A DNA stretch of 64,000 nucleotides from Ruminococcus sp. (GCA_029060755.1 JAIDTI010000001.1:1-64000); one strand, 5' to 3'. Counted from the first letter of the stretch, positions 53,593 through 63,243 are shown. Notes: generated by a model from the letters alone, not told the origin. Translations and numbers: made by a program.

Positions 53593-53621
53593 ATTATAAC
53601 ATCTCAGGTTAATTTTGTCAA
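53593..53621 (-). promoter_or_regulatory. Promoter of the NrdD-like/rubrerythrin unit
   Basis: Minus strand TTGACA (53621-53616), 17-base spacer, TATAAT (53598-53593). No clear PerR box is seen. Confidence 0.88.
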
Positions 53622-53678
53622 TAGCAAATTTTTTCAATAAGTTTGTGTTACCTAACAAAATATTATAAAAAAAATAAT

Positions 53679-53707
53679 TTGACATATAAATAATAATATG
53701 ATATAAT
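53679..53707 (+). promoter_or_regulatory. Promoter of uppP
   Basis: TTGACA (53679-53684), 17-base spacer, TATAAT (53702-53707). Confidence 0.9.
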
Positions 53708-53747
53708 AAATTCAGCAAATCCTGTCAGAGAAAGGAAAAATATAAAT

Positions 53748-54620
53748 ATGATATGGGAATACATAAAATCCATAATTCTTGGAATAGTTGAGGGCATAAC
53801 GGAGTGGCTACCCGTCAGCAGTACAGGTCACCTGATTCTTGTTGACGAATTTTTACAGCTGAAAGTCAGCAGTGATACAGAAGTAAATGATGCTTTTATA
53901 AGTATGTTCAATGTTGTGATTCAGCTTGGTGCAATACTTGCTGTAGTTATAATCTTCTGGAAAAAACTTTTCCCGTTCGGCAAAGAAAATAATCCGCACC
54001 CATTACAGAAAGACGGTTTCGGAGCGTATATCAAAATGGATATTATGCAGATGTGGTTCAAGGTTATTGTTGCCTGTCTGCCTGCCGCAGTTGTCGGAGT
54101 TCTTTTTGATGAATGGCTTGATGCACATTTCTATAATCCATGGGTTGTTGCAATAGCACTTATAACATTCGGTATTGCATTTATCGTTGTGGAAAACTGG
54201 AATAAATCAAAAAAATCAAAAATAACAAAAATTGCCGACCTTACATATCAGACAGCTTTAATAATCGGCGCATTTCAATTGATAGCTGCTATTTTTCCCG
54301 GAACATCTCGTTCAGGAGCTACAATTGTCGGCGCATTGCTTATCGGTGTATCAAGAACTGTTGCGGCTGAATTTACATTTTATCTTGCTGTACCTGTAAT
54401 GTTCGGCGCAAGTCTGCTCAAAATTATAAAATATGACGGCGGATTTGATTCAACACAACTCGCAATACTTGGTATCGGAATGATTGTTGCATTTGTTGTA
54501 TCAATATTTGTAATCAAGTTTCTTATGGATTATATCAAAAAACACGACTTCAAGGTGTTTGGCTGGTACAGAATAGTACTTGGAATACTTGTTCTTGGAT
54601 ATTTTACATTAATTAAATGA
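53748..54620 (+). CDS. uppP: Undecaprenyl-diphosphatase
   Basis: 290 residues, about eight membrane helices. It recycles undecaprenyl diphosphate to the monophosphate for wall synthesis and gives bacitracin resistance. Marks: 'GIVEGITEWLPVSSTGHLIL' with the catalytic Glu/Ser/His, and 'FPGTSRSGATIVGALL' with the Arg. A GAAAGGAAAA sequence precedes the ATG. Leads a three-gene rightward unit. Confidence 0.97.
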   Translation: MIWEYIKSIILGIVEGITEWLPVSSTGHLILVDEFLQLKVSSDTEVNDAFISMFNVVIQLGAILAVVIIFWKKLFPFGKENNPHPLQKDGFGAYIKMDIMQMWFKVIVACLPAAVVGVLFDEWLDAHFYNPWVVAIALITFGIAFIVVENWNKSKKSKITKIADLTYQTALIIGAFQLIAAIFPGTSRSGATIVGALLIGVSRTVAAEFTFYLAVPVMFGASLLKIIKYDGGFDSTQLAILGIGMIVAFVVSIFVIKFLMDYIKKHDFKVFGWYRIVLGILVLGYFTLIK

Positions 54621-54640
54621 CAAAATTAAAGGAATAAAAA

Positions 54641-55510
54641 ATGAAAAAAAATATATTGTATATTGTGTTGTCCGTTGCATTGCTTGCAAGTATTGGTATT
54701 AACATTTATCAGGCATTTTTTGATGATGAAAGTTATCTGCAAAATACTGAAGAAATTTACATAATGGAATCGGGTATTCTGTACAATAATTTGGAATTTT
54801 CAGACGGAGAAGAAATTGAACTCACATATGATTTTTCAAATGACGATTATACTATACTGAAAGAAAAATATAATCTTGAAAAAATAGCAGAAAATGGCTC
54901 AGAATTTGAAAAAGCCATGCATCTTATGAACGAATTTGCACCCCGTCTTACACATAAAAGTAACTATGATAATCATATTGAAACAAGGGCTTTGTCTTTG
55001 CTTGAATACAGCCTGAATAAAAAGTCATGTGGAATAAATTGCAGAGCAAAAGCTCAGATTTTGAATGAGATGTGCTTGTCATTGGGCATATTTTCACGAA
55101 AAGTATGGCTTATGCCTAATTCCCGCTATGACAATGACTGCCACGTTGTAAATGAAGTGTGGGACAGCACTTTGAATAAATGGGTCATGCTTGATATTAC
55201 AAACAATGAATACTGGATTGACGAAAACGGTGAACCGCTTTCAGTTCTGGAAATTCGTACAAAAGGGGCAAATCAGGAGTTCTGTACTCCTGTTGCTATC
55301 GGAGAAGAAACAAAAGATGTACAGACATTAAAAGAAAAGAACATAGATGATTTTCTGTATATAATGAAAAATATGGTCTACATTGAATATCTTAATAATT
55401 ATACTGTTGGTGAGAATGAAACAATATATCTGTTGTTTCCCGAAAACCTGAAAACTGACTATGAATATATAATTTCAGAAAATTCTGTAAGCCGACCGCC
55501 TATTGATTAA
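54641..55510 (+). CDS. Membrane-anchored transglutaminase-like protein
   Basis: 289 residues. N-terminal helix (5-25) as signal anchor, then an extracytoplasmic domain whose core matches transglutaminase-like cysteine proteases: catalytic Cys134 in 'GINCRAKAQILNEMC', His in 'NDCHVVNEVW', Asp in 'WVMLDITNN'. Activity may be peptidase or cross-linking. It follows uppP by 20 bases, with AAAGGAAT as ribosome site. Confidence 0.8.
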   Translation: MKKNILYIVLSVALLASIGINIYQAFFDDESYLQNTEEIYIMESGILYNNLEFSDGEEIELTYDFSNDDYTILKEKYNLEKIAENGSEFEKAMHLMNEFAPRLTHKSNYDNHIETRALSLLEYSLNKKSCGINCRAKAQILNEMCLSLGIFSRKVWLMPNSRYDNDCHVVNEVWDSTLNKWVMLDITNNEYWIDENGEPLSVLEIRTKGANQEFCTPVAIGEETKDVQTLKEKNIDDFLYIMKNMVYIEYLNNYTVGENETIYLLFPENLKTDYEYIISENSVSRPPID

Positions 55511-55543
55511 AAAATATACAAAAAATTAGTGAGGTATTGTTTT

Positions 55544-55930
55544 ATGAAAATAAAAGTCAAAAAAATTTCAATGTTTAATGTTATAACAGCAGGTTATCTG
55601 ATAATATTCGGCTTTATTCTGATTCATTTCGACAATTCAGTAACAGGCATAATTTTAGTATTTCTTGGCTTGATTCGTGCTTTTTATCTGACAGTCTGGA
55701 AAATTAAAATTGATACAGATACAGGTGAATTTTATTGCAGAGAACCTTTCAGGCACAACTGGTCTTTTCATGTTTCTGAAATCAGTAATTTCTATATTCT
55801 CAAAGGCAGGCAAAGCGGTTTTATTTTAGAACCTGCATTCCGTATCTTTGTTTATGACAGAAAAATCACTGTTCCTGCTCACAAATCAAAAAAATTAAAA
55901 CAATATCTTGAAGATTACAAATATACTTAA
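55544..55930 (+). CDS. Two-helix membrane protein with PH-like C-terminal domain, unknown function
   Basis: 128 residues from the ATG at 55544, with GTGAGG upstream (a GTG at 55529 is part of that site). Two hydrophobic segments (about 13-48), then a short beta-rich domain, 'KIDTDTGEFYCREPFRH' and 'FRIFVYDRKITVPAHK', which looks like a small PH-like fold; no family was recognised. Last gene of the uppP unit, before a terminator. Confidence 0.6.
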   Translation: MKIKVKKISMFNVITAGYLIIFGFILIHFDNSVTGIILVFLGLIRAFYLTVWKIKIDTDTGEFYCREPFRHNWSFHVSEISNFYILKGRQSGFILEPAFRIFVYDRKITVPAHKSKKLKQYLEDYKYT

Positions 55931-55933
55931 CTA

Positions 55934-55963
55934 AAAGCGGACAGAAATTTGTCTGCTTTTTTT
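55934..55963 (+). terminator. Terminator of the uppP unit
   Basis: AAAGCGGACA (55934-55943) pairs with TGTCTGCTTT (55950-55959) with one G-T pair, followed by a T-run. Confidence 0.85.
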
Positions 55964-55973
55964 ATAAAAACTA

Positions 55974-56002
55974 TTGCAAAATGCTGAAATATTTGTTATA
56001 AT
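55974..56002 (+). promoter_or_regulatory. Promoter of the GH3 operon
   Basis: TTGCAA (55974-55979), 17-base spacer, TATAAT (55997-56002). Confidence 0.85.
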
Positions 56003-56041
56003 TATGTGTGATGATTAATTCGTGAAATGAGGCACTGCTCT

Positions 56042-58780
56042 ATGAATAAAATTCTTGACTGGGAAAAATACCTGAAAATTGCATCGCAGACTGTTTCAGA
56101 AGGAATTGTAATGCTCAAAAATGATAATTCTGCACTTCCATTGAAAAAAGATGAGATTATTTCAGTTTTCGGACGTATACAGCTACACTACTACAAAAGC
56201 GGTACAGGCTCGGGCGGTATGGTTAATGTATCAAGAGTTATAAGCATTGTGGATGGGCTTATTGATGCAGGTGTAAAACTCAATGAGGAACTGCTTGATA
56301 TATATATAAAGTGGGACAGCGAAAATCCTTTTGATGTAGGAACAGGCTGGGGAGCTGAACCGTGGGCGCAGAAAGAAATGCCACTTGATGATGAACTTGT
56401 AAGAAAATCCGCTGAAAAAAGCAGTACTGCTATTGTAATAATCGGCAGAACCGCAGGTGAGGAGCAGGACGTTAAATATGAGGCAGGCTCATTCTTATTG
56501 ACAGATGTCGAAAAAGATATGCTTACAAAAGTCCGCAGGACATTTGAAAAAGTAATTGTTTTACTTAATACTGGTGGACTTATTGACCTGAACTTCATAG
56601 AAGACTGCAAACCCGATTCAATTTTATATGTATGGCAGGGCGGTATGACTGGTGGAACAGGTACAGCTATGGTACTTACAGGTGAAGTCTCGCCGTCTGG
56701 AAAACTTCCTGATACTATCGCATACAATATTGAAGATTATCCCTCACACAAATATTTCGGTGACAAACATAAAAATTTCTATGCAGAAGATATTTACGTC
56801 GGCTACAGATATTTTGATACTTTCGCACCTGAAAAAGTGCGCTATCCGTTCGGCTATGGACTTTCATATACAACTTTCAAAACAGAATATCTTGCTTCTG
56901 ATGATGCAGATATAAGAATGAATATATATATCCATGTTACGAATACAGGCAGATACAGCGGAAAAGAAGTTGTTATGCTATACGTTGAAAAGCCACAAGG
57001 CAAACTCGGTCAGCCGAAAAAAGTTCTTTGCGGATATGAGAAAACAAAAAATCTTGTACCAAATGAATCGCAGGATTTATGCCTTGAAATTGATTTCAGT
57101 GAATTTGCTTCTTATGACGATTCAGGCGTAACAGGTCACAAAAACTGCTGGGTACTTGAAAAGGGCGAATACAGGTTTTATGTTGTTACCTCTGAAGAAA
57201 CAACATATATTGATTATGTCGGATTAGCAGATGATTTTGTTGTAAAGGAATGTATTCAGGCACTTGCACCTGTTAAACCGTTTGAGCGTATGGCAAATCA
57301 TGGCGGACTTGTATGGGAATCCGTACCGCTGAATGAGGTTGACGAAAATGCAAGGCACATTGAAAACATTCCGCAGGAACTCATGTACACAGGCAATAAG
57401 GGAATAAAGCTTGCTGATGTATACCGCAATAAAAACACTCTTGACGAATTTGTCGGACAGCTTTCAGATGAAGAACTTGCCTGCATCATACGTGGTGAAG
57501 GCATGGGAAGTCCACGTGTTACAGCAGGTACAGCCAGCGCATTTGGTGGAGTTGCTGATTGTCTCACAAAATACGGAATCCCTACAGCCTGTTGTGCTGA
57601 CGGTCCTTCTGGTATGCGCCTTGACTGTGGTACAAAAGCTTTCAGTCTGCCAAATGGTACACTGATTGCATCTACATTCAATACCGAACTTATCAGCGAA
57701 CTTTTTGAACTTCTTGGACTTGAAATGGCATCAAATAAAGTGGATTCTCTTTTAGGTGCAGGCATGAATATTCACCGTCACCCACTGAACGGACGTAATT
57801 TTGAATATTTTTCGGAAGACCCCTATCTTACTGGCACTATGGCATCTGCTGAACTTACCGGACTGCATAAATCAGGTGTAACAGGAACATTAAAGCATTT
57901 CTGCGCAAATAATCAGGAAATGAACAGGCATTTCCTTGAATCAGTTGTATCTGAACGTGCATTGCGTGAAATATATCTTAAAGGATTTGAAATTGCGGTA
58001 AAATATGGTAATGCCGATAGCATCATGACTTCATACGGCAAGCTCAATGGCTTATGGACAGCAGGAAGTCCTGACCTTAACACACAGATTCTCCGCAATG
58101 AATGGGGTTTTGACGGAATCGTCATGACGGACTGGTGGGCGCATATAAACAGACGCAACAGTGAACCAAATAAAACTGATTTTTCAGCTATGGCACAAGC
58201 ACAGAATGACTTGTATATGGTATGTGCAGAGGGTGGAAACAATGACGACAACACGCTTGAAAGTCTTGCATCAGGTGATTTGCAACGTGCAGAGTTACAG
58301 CGCAATGCAAAAAATATCTGTAAATTCCTGCTTCATACAAATGCACTTAAAAGGCTTATTGATGAAGATGATACCATTGAAATTATAAATCGTCCTGCTG
58401 ATGAAATTGATTCTGATGAACCTGTTGTATTCTATGAACTTGACGGAAATTTCACACTTGATTTAAGCGGAATAAAATCCGAAAAGGGAAAAGACTACAG
58501 ATTTGCACTTACTGTATTAAATCCGGGTTTGTATAAAGTCACTGTCACTGCATCATCTGCACAGAGTAAACTTGCACAGATTCCTGTAACTCTTTTTGCA
58601 ATGGGAACGGCAAGTGCTGTATTTACATGGAACGGCACAGACGGCAAGCCTGTTTCGTTCTCAAAAGTTATACCAATATTTTCACGTTATTCAACTTTAA
58701 GACTTTATTTTGCACAGAATGGGCTTGACTTGATAAGTATAAATTTCGAGATTACCAACAAAACAGAACATAATTTTTAA
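56042..58780 (+). CDS. Circularly permuted GH3 beta-glucosidase
   Basis: 912 residues from the ATG at 56042 (GAGG 9 bases upstream; the ATG at 56027 is the less likely start). The domain order is reversed relative to common GH3: the GH3 C-terminal domain comes first ('SEGIVMLKNDNSALPL', 'GRTAGEEQD'), then the fibronectin III-like part ('RYPFGYGLSYTTF'), then the catalytic barrel from about 455 ('CADGPSGMRLD', 'GTLKHFCANNQE', nucleophile Asp697 in 'GIVMTDWWAH'). No signal peptide, so it is cytosolic and likely splits cellobiose or other beta-glucosides that enter the cell. This order is known from Ruminococcus albus enzymes. Confidence 0.93.
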   Translation: MNKILDWEKYLKIASQTVSEGIVMLKNDNSALPLKKDEIISVFGRIQLHYYKSGTGSGGMVNVSRVISIVDGLIDAGVKLNEELLDIYIKWDSENPFDVGTGWGAEPWAQKEMPLDDELVRKSAEKSSTAIVIIGRTAGEEQDVKYEAGSFLLTDVEKDMLTKVRRTFEKVIVLLNTGGLIDLNFIEDCKPDSILYVWQGGMTGGTGTAMVLTGEVSPSGKLPDTIAYNIEDYPSHKYFGDKHKNFYAEDIYVGYRYFDTFAPEKVRYPFGYGLSYTTFKTEYLASDDADIRMNIYIHVTNTGRYSGKEVVMLYVEKPQGKLGQPKKVLCGYEKTKNLVPNESQDLCLEIDFSEFASYDDSGVTGHKNCWVLEKGEYRFYVVTSEETTYIDYVGLADDFVVKECIQALAPVKPFERMANHGGLVWESVPLNEVDENARHIENIPQELMYTGNKGIKLADVYRNKNTLDEFVGQLSDEELACIIRGEGMGSPRVTAGTASAFGGVADCLTKYGIPTACCADGPSGMRLDCGTKAFSLPNGTLIASTFNTELISELFELLGLEMASNKVDSLLGAGMNIHRHPLNGRNFEYFSEDPYLTGTMASAELTGLHKSGVTGTLKHFCANNQEMNRHFLESVVSERALREIYLKGFEIAVKYGNADSIMTSYGKLNGLWTAGSPDLNTQILRNEWGFDGIVMTDWWAHINRRNSEPNKTDFSAMAQAQNDLYMVCAEGGNNDDNTLESLASGDLQRAELQRNAKNICKFLLHTNALKRLIDEDDTIEIINRPADEIDSDEPVVFYELDGNFTLDLSGIKSEKGKDYRFALTVLNPGLYKVTVTASSAQSKLAQIPVTLFAMGTASAVFTWNGTDGKPVSFSKVIPIFSRYSTLRLYFAQNGLDLISINFEITNKTEHNF

Positions 58781-58796
58781 AGGAGGTTTTATTTAA

Positions 58797-59354
58797 ATGA
58801 CAGCTGAATTTCTTGCTGAATACATCAGACACCCTAAAACCGTTGGTGCGGTTGCACCAAGCAGTCAGTATCTTGCTGAAAATATGATTAAGAATATTGA
58901 TTTTGAACACTGTTCCGTTATTGCAGAATATGGGGCAGGTATGGGAATATTTACAGCAGAAGTTATCAAACATAAAAAAAGAGATACTAAATTTATTGTG
59001 ATAGAACGTAATAAACACTTTTACAAGATTCTACACAGAAGATTTGCAAAATGCCATAATGTTTTTGTGATTCATGGCAATGCTCAGAATCTCAGAAAGT
59101 ACATGAAAAAATGCGGTACGGATTCTGTAGATTACATAATATCGGGACTCCCTTTTGCGTCACTTCCACATGACATATCAGACAAAGTTCTTGCGGAGAC
59201 AAGAAAAATAATCAAAGAAAGTGGTGGAAAGTTCATAACATTCCAATACACGCTTTTCAAAGTCGGACTTTTCAGAAGATTCTTTGATATTGTCGATACT
59301 GATTTTACGCTCAAGAATATTCCACCCGCTTTTGTACTCACCATGACTTCATAA
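58797..59354 (+). CDS. Class I SAM-dependent methyltransferase, phospholipid/rRNA-dimethyladenosine type
   Basis: 185 residues. 'YIRHPKTVGAVAPSSQYLAENMI' region at the start is typical of PmtA-like phospholipid N-methyltransferases; SAM motif I is 'IAEYGAGMGIFTAEV', followed by 'FIVIERNKHFYKILH' and 'VDYIISGLPFASLP' with the NLPF-like GLPF motif. Likely methylates a lipid head group or a similar substrate; exact target unknown. AAAGGAGG precedes the ATG. Second gene of the GH3 operon, 16 bases after it. Confidence 0.82.
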   Translation: MTAEFLAEYIRHPKTVGAVAPSSQYLAENMIKNIDFEHCSVIAEYGAGMGIFTAEVIKHKKRDTKFIVIERNKHFYKILHRRFAKCHNVFVIHGNAQNLRKYMKKCGTDSVDYIISGLPFASLPHDISDKVLAETRKIIKESGGKFITFQYTLFKVGLFRRFFDIVDTDFTLKNIPPAFVLTMTS

Positions 59355-59369
59355 CAGAGGGATTTACAT

Positions 59370-59711
59370 ATGAATATACAGATTTTCGGCACAAAAAAGT
59401 GCTTTGATACAAAAAAAGCTGAACGATATTTCAAAGAGCGTGGAATAAAATTTCAGCTTATTGACATGAATGAAAAAGGCATGAGCAAAGGTGAATTTAC
59501 ATCAGTGATGCAGTCTGTCAAGGATATTGACAATATGATTAATGAAAATGCAAAAGATAAAAATACTCTCATGCTTATGAAATATCTTCTTGACAGCGAT
59601 AAAGAAGATAAGCTTTTTGAAAATCAACAGCTTATTAAAACTCCCGTTGTAAGAAACGGAAAAAAGGCTACAATAGGTTATTGCCCTGAAATCTGGAAAG
59701 ATTGGGAATAA
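59370..59711 (+). CDS. ArsC/Spx-family protein
   Basis: 113 residues, typical length. 'IFGTKKCFDTKKAERYFKERG' start pattern keeps one Cys (Cys11 in 'TKKCFDT'), then 'IKTPVVRNGKKATIGYC' near the C-terminus. The family includes arsenate reductases and Spx-like regulators; the single N-terminal Cys and lack of arsenic genes nearby leave the role open. 15 bases after the methyltransferase gene, GAGG upstream of the ATG. Confidence 0.82.
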   Translation: MNIQIFGTKKCFDTKKAERYFKERGIKFQLIDMNEKGMSKGEFTSVMQSVKDIDNMINENAKDKNTLMLMKYLLDSDKEDKLFENQQLIKTPVVRNGKKATIGYCPEIWKDWE

Positions 59712-59740
59712 TATATTTTAATTAAAGGAGACTTGATATT

Positions 59741-61081
59741 ATGGGACTTATAAGAGCAGTTGTAGGTGGTATCAGTTCAACACTTTCTGACACATACAAA
59801 GACTATTTCTATTGTGAAGCTATTCCGACTGATATACTTGTCAAAAAAGGACAGAAAAAAATCGGCAAAAAATCAGTAGGTTACAAACAGGACAGCAATA
59901 TAATCACAAACGGAAGTATTGTTGTTATAAATGAAGGTCAGTGTATGATTATCGTTGACCAAGGTCAGGTTGTTGAATTATGTGCAATTCCTGGTGAATA
60001 CACATACGATACATCAACTGAACCAAGTATTTTTTATGGAAGTTTAGGAACAAGCATAAAAGAAACTTTCAAGACAATAGGAAAACGTATCTCATTCGGC
60101 GGAGGTACTGCACACGACCAGAGAGTTTATTATTTTAACATCAGAGAAATTACAGATAATAAATTCGGCACATCAACCCCGATTCCTTTCAGAGTTTCTT
60201 ACGCTGATTTAGGAAGAAGCTTTACTGTCGGACTGCGTTGCAACGGTGTATACTCATACATGATTAAAGACCCTCTTTTATTCTATCAGAATGTATGCGG
60301 AAATGTTTCAGAAACATATGACAGAGCGCAGCTTGATAATACACTCTACAGTGAATTTATGAATCATTTACAGCCTGCTCTTGCAAAACTTACTTCCTCT
60401 GTCAGATACGATGAACTTCCGTTGCATACAGAAGAAATAACAGAGGTTATGAAGGATATACTCAAAAAGGAATGGAGAGAAGCACGTGGCATTGAAATCT
60501 TCAAAGTTGCAATAAAGTCTGTATCAATTCCAAAAGAGGACGAGGACAACATTAAGAAATACGAAGATATGGCATGGAACACAAACCCACTCAATGCAGC
60601 TGCTAAAATGGTAGAGGCGCAAAGTTCATCAATGAATACAGCGGCAGGAAATGCAGGCGGAAATGCTATGGGATTCTATGGAATGAACATGGCGCAGGCT
60701 ATGGGCGGTATGAATACTCAAAATCTCTTTAATATGGGATTACAGCAACAGGCAAATCAACAGCAGGCTAATACATGGAAATGCTCCTGCGGTACTGCAA
60801 ATACCGGAAAATTCTGTGCAAACTGTGGTAAAGAAAAACCTGATTCCAATAGTGAGTGGAAATGTTCATGCGGTGCTGTAAATAGCGGAAAGTTCTGTGC
60901 AAACTGCGGAAGTCCGAAACCTGCTGACAACAAATGGACTTGTTCATGTGGTGCTGTAAACAGCGGAAAATTCTGTGCAAACTGTGGAAAGCCAAAACCT
61001 TCTGACGACAAGTGGAACTGCTCATGCGGTACTACAAATACTGGAAAATTCTGTGCAAACTGTGGAAAACAGAAACCATAA
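59741..61081 (+). CDS. SPFH-domain protein with four C-terminal zinc ribbons
   Basis: 446 residues. N-terminal two thirds is an SPFH (virion core/YdjI-like) domain: 'YFYCEAIPTDILVKKGQKK', 'VVINEGQCMIIVDQG', 'VSYADLGRSFTVGLRCNGVY' and 'IEIFKVAIKSVSIPKED'. A Gly/Met/Asn/Gln-rich hinge (about 287-345) leads to four near-identical zinc ribbons, each CxCG-x8-CxxCG. No signal peptide or membrane helix. Proteins of this group are thought to assemble scaffolds at membranes; the zinc ribbons may bind partners. Last gene of the GH3 operon. AAAGGAG precedes the ATG. Confidence 0.85.
   Translation: MGLIRAVVGGISSTLSDTYKDYFYCEAIPTDILVKKGQKKIGKKSVGYKQDSNIITNGSIVVINEGQCMIIVDQGQVVELCAIPGEYTYDTSTEPSIFYGSLGTSIKETFKTIGKRISFGGGTAHDQRVYYFNIREITDNKFGTSTPIPFRVSYADLGRSFTVGLRCNGVYSYMIKDPLLFYQNVCGNVSETYDRAQLDNTLYSEFMNHLQPALAKLTSSVRYDELPLHTEEITEVMKDILKKEWREARGIEIFKVAIKSVSIPKEDEDNIKKYEDMAWNTNPLNAAAKMVEAQSSSMNTAAGNAGGNAMGFYGMNMAQAMGGMNTQNLFNMGLQQQANQQQANTWKCSCGTANTGKFCANCGKEKPDSNSEWKCSCGAVNSGKFCANCGSPKPADNKWTCSCGAVNSGKFCANCGKPKPSDDKWNCSCGTTNTGKFCANCGKQKP
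60776..61078 (+). repeat. Four tandem zinc-ribbon-coding repeats
   Basis: Units begin at Trp codons 60776, 60857, 60935 and 61013, spaced 81, 78 and 78 bases. Each codes for WxCSCG, a Thr/Val-Asn stretch, GKFCANCG and a KP end. The units are close in DNA sequence, so they arose by recent duplication or are homogenised. Confidence 0.9.
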
Positions 61082-61093
61082 CAATAACAAAAT

Positions 61094-61118
61094 CCCCTGA
61101 AAAATCAGGGGACTTTTT
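61094..61118. terminator. Bidirectional terminator
   Basis: CCCCTGA (61094-61100) pairs with TCAGGGG (61105-61111); T-run follows on the plus strand. Between the SPFH gene and glnN. Confidence 0.85.
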
Positions 61119-61119
61119 A

Positions 61120-63210
61120 TTAAACATTGTAAATAATTTCTGAATACGTCGGAATAGGATATAAATCCTGTGGCATATTGATTTCAATTTCATCAGCAAT
61201 ATTGCGCATAATATTCATTTCAGCAAGTACATAATCATGAAAAAACTCTGCCTGTTTCTGTACGTCGGAAATTTTGCAGGCTTCTGCAACGATTTTTTCA
61301 AGTCTTTCAATTGATTCATAGAATCTGTCACAAAGTTCATTCAGTTTTGATGCAATTTTTTCTTCTGTCAAAGCAGTCATGCCGATTGCTTTCTTTGATG
61401 CAATGGAAACACAAAGCTTGTTGAGATAGTCAAGAGATGCAGGAAGTAACTGTTTTCTTGCCATTTCAATCATAGTACGGGCTTCAATACGTCTTGTCTT
61501 TGAATATTTTTCAAGATGAATTTCAGTTCTTGCAATAAGTTCTTCTTTGTTGAAGATGCCGAATTTACGAAGTATTTTAAGATTTTTTTCGTCTGTATAA
61601 TGTGGCATACAGTCAACAATTGACGGATAATTAGGAAGTCCACGTCTTTCGGCTTCCTTTACCCATTCAGGAGAATAACCATCACCATTGAAAATAATAC
61701 GTCTGTGAGCTTTCAGAACTTCTTTCAGCAGTTTCTTTAATTCCTTTTCAAACTGTTCACTGTTCTTATATGGTTCAAGTCTGTCTGCAAACCAGCTCAA
61801 TTCCTCTGCCACAATAGTATTAAGCAAAGCATTAGGACAGCCTATATTATCAGATGAGCCAACCATTCTGAACTCAAAGCGGTTTCCCGTGAACGCAAAC
61901 GGCGATGTTCTGTTTCTGTCTGTTGAATCTTTCGGAAATGACGGAAGTGCATTTACTCCGATTTCAAATGCCTGAGCCTGAGTTTTATAAACACCGTCCT
62001 CCTCAATTGCTTTAAGTACTGCATCAAGTTCTTCACCTAAAAACATGGAAATAATTGCAGGAGGTGCTTCATCTGCACCAAGTCTGTGGTCATTTCCTGC
62101 TGATGCTGCGGAAAGTCTCATAAGGTCGGCATATTCGTCAACACCTTTAATCAATGCACAAAGGATAGTAAGGAACTGCAAATTTTCCATAGGCGTATCA
62201 CCAGGGTCAAGCAGATTCTGTCCGTCATTTGTAGTCATGGACCAGTTGTTGTGTTTTCCGGAGCCATTTACGCCCTCAAACGGCTTTTCGTGGAGCAGGC
62301 ACACAAGACCGTGACGGAGTGCAACTTTTTCCATGACTTCCATAGCAAGTTCATTCTGGTCTGTACCAAGATTTGATGTTGTGAAAATAGGTGCCATTTC
62401 ATGTTGTGCGGGTGCAACTTCATTGTGCTTTGTCTTTGAGTAGATGCCAAGTTTCCATAATTCCATATCCAAATCAGCCATATATGATGCGATACGTGGC
62501 TTTAAGTTTGCAAAATACTGGTCGTCAAGTTCCTGACCCTTCGGCGGTTTTGCACCAAAAAGTGTTCTGCCTGTAAGAATCAAATCTTCTCTCTGGTCAT
62601 ATTTTGCCTTGTCAATAAGGAAATACTCCTGCTCCGCACCGACAGTTGAAGTAACTCTTGTCACATTTTCATTTCCGAAAAGTTTCAGGAATCTTACAGC
62701 AGACTTGCTTAAAGCGTCCATTGAACGCAAAAGCGGAGTTTTCTTGTCAAGGGTTTCACCTGTATACGATACAAAAACAGTTGGTATATACAAACTTCCC
62801 TCTTTTACAAAACAATAAGAAGTCGGGTCCCATGCGGTGTAACCTCTTGCGGAACTTGTCTGCCTTAATCCGCCTGACGGAAATGATGATGCATCAGGTT
62901 CGCCCTTTATAAGTGCCTTGCCCGAAAACTCCATAAGAGCAGTACCGTTTGCCCCGATACTTATAAATGAATCATGTTTTTCTGCTGTTGTACCAGTCAT
63001 AGGCTGAAACCAGTGTGTATAGTGAGTTGCACCAAGTTCCAAAGCCCAGTCCTTGATAGCATTTGCAACCACGTCTGCTGTTTCCATATCAAGCGGTACA
63101 CTCTTTTCCATAGTGCGTCGCAGATTTTTATAGATGTTTTTCGGCAGTTTTGCTTTCATGACTGTTTCATTGAATACATTACAGCCGAAAATCTCCGGAA
63201 TATTAGTCAT
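61120..63210 (-). CDS. glnN: Glutamine synthetase type III
   Basis: 696 residues from the ATG at 63210, with GGGAGGAAAG upstream; a start 5 codons earlier lies at the ribosome site. GSIII is the large glutamine synthetase of Bacteroides and Ruminococcus. Marks: 'HYTHWFQPMTG', 'GEPDASSFPSGGLRQT', 'GAEQEYFLID', 'NEVAPAQHEMAPIF', 'KHNNWSMTT' and 'RTSPFAFTGNRFEFR'. It joins ammonia and glutamate at ATP cost. Single gene with a perfect promoter; the TGTNAN7TNACA NtrC-like or GlnR-like site was not seen. Confidence 0.97.
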   Translation of the reverse strand: MTNIPEIFGCNVFNETVMKAKLPKNIYKNLRRTMEKSVPLDMETADVVANAIKDWALELGATHYTHWFQPMTGTTAEKHDSFISIGANGTALMEFSGKALIKGEPDASSFPSGGLRQTSSARGYTAWDPTSYCFVKEGSLYIPTVFVSYTGETLDKKTPLLRSMDALSKSAVRFLKLFGNENVTRVTSTVGAEQEYFLIDKAKYDQREDLILTGRTLFGAKPPKGQELDDQYFANLKPRIASYMADLDMELWKLGIYSKTKHNEVAPAQHEMAPIFTTSNLGTDQNELAMEVMEKVALRHGLVCLLHEKPFEGVNGSGKHNNWSMTTNDGQNLLDPGDTPMENLQFLTILCALIKGVDEYADLMRLSAASAGNDHRLGADEAPPAIISMFLGEELDAVLKAIEEDGVYKTQAQAFEIGVNALPSFPKDSTDRNRTSPFAFTGNRFEFRMVGSSDNIGCPNALLNTIVAEELSWFADRLEPYKNSEQFEKELKKLLKEVLKAHRRIIFNGDGYSPEWVKEAERRGLPNYPSIVDCMPHYTDEKNLKILRKFGIFNKEELIARTEIHLEKYSKTRRIEARTMIEMARKQLLPASLDYLNKLCVSIASKKAIGMTALTEEKIASKLNELCDRFYESIERLEKIVAEACKISDVQKQAEFFHDYVLAEMNIMRNIADEIEINMPQDLYPIPTYSEIIYNV

Positions 63211-63243
63211 ATACTTTCCTCCCATATTTCAATCAGTTATTAT

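Noticed and set aside
60757-61025. Leftward repetitive frames opposite the zinc ribbons
   Set aside because: They are mirror readings of the four coding repeats.
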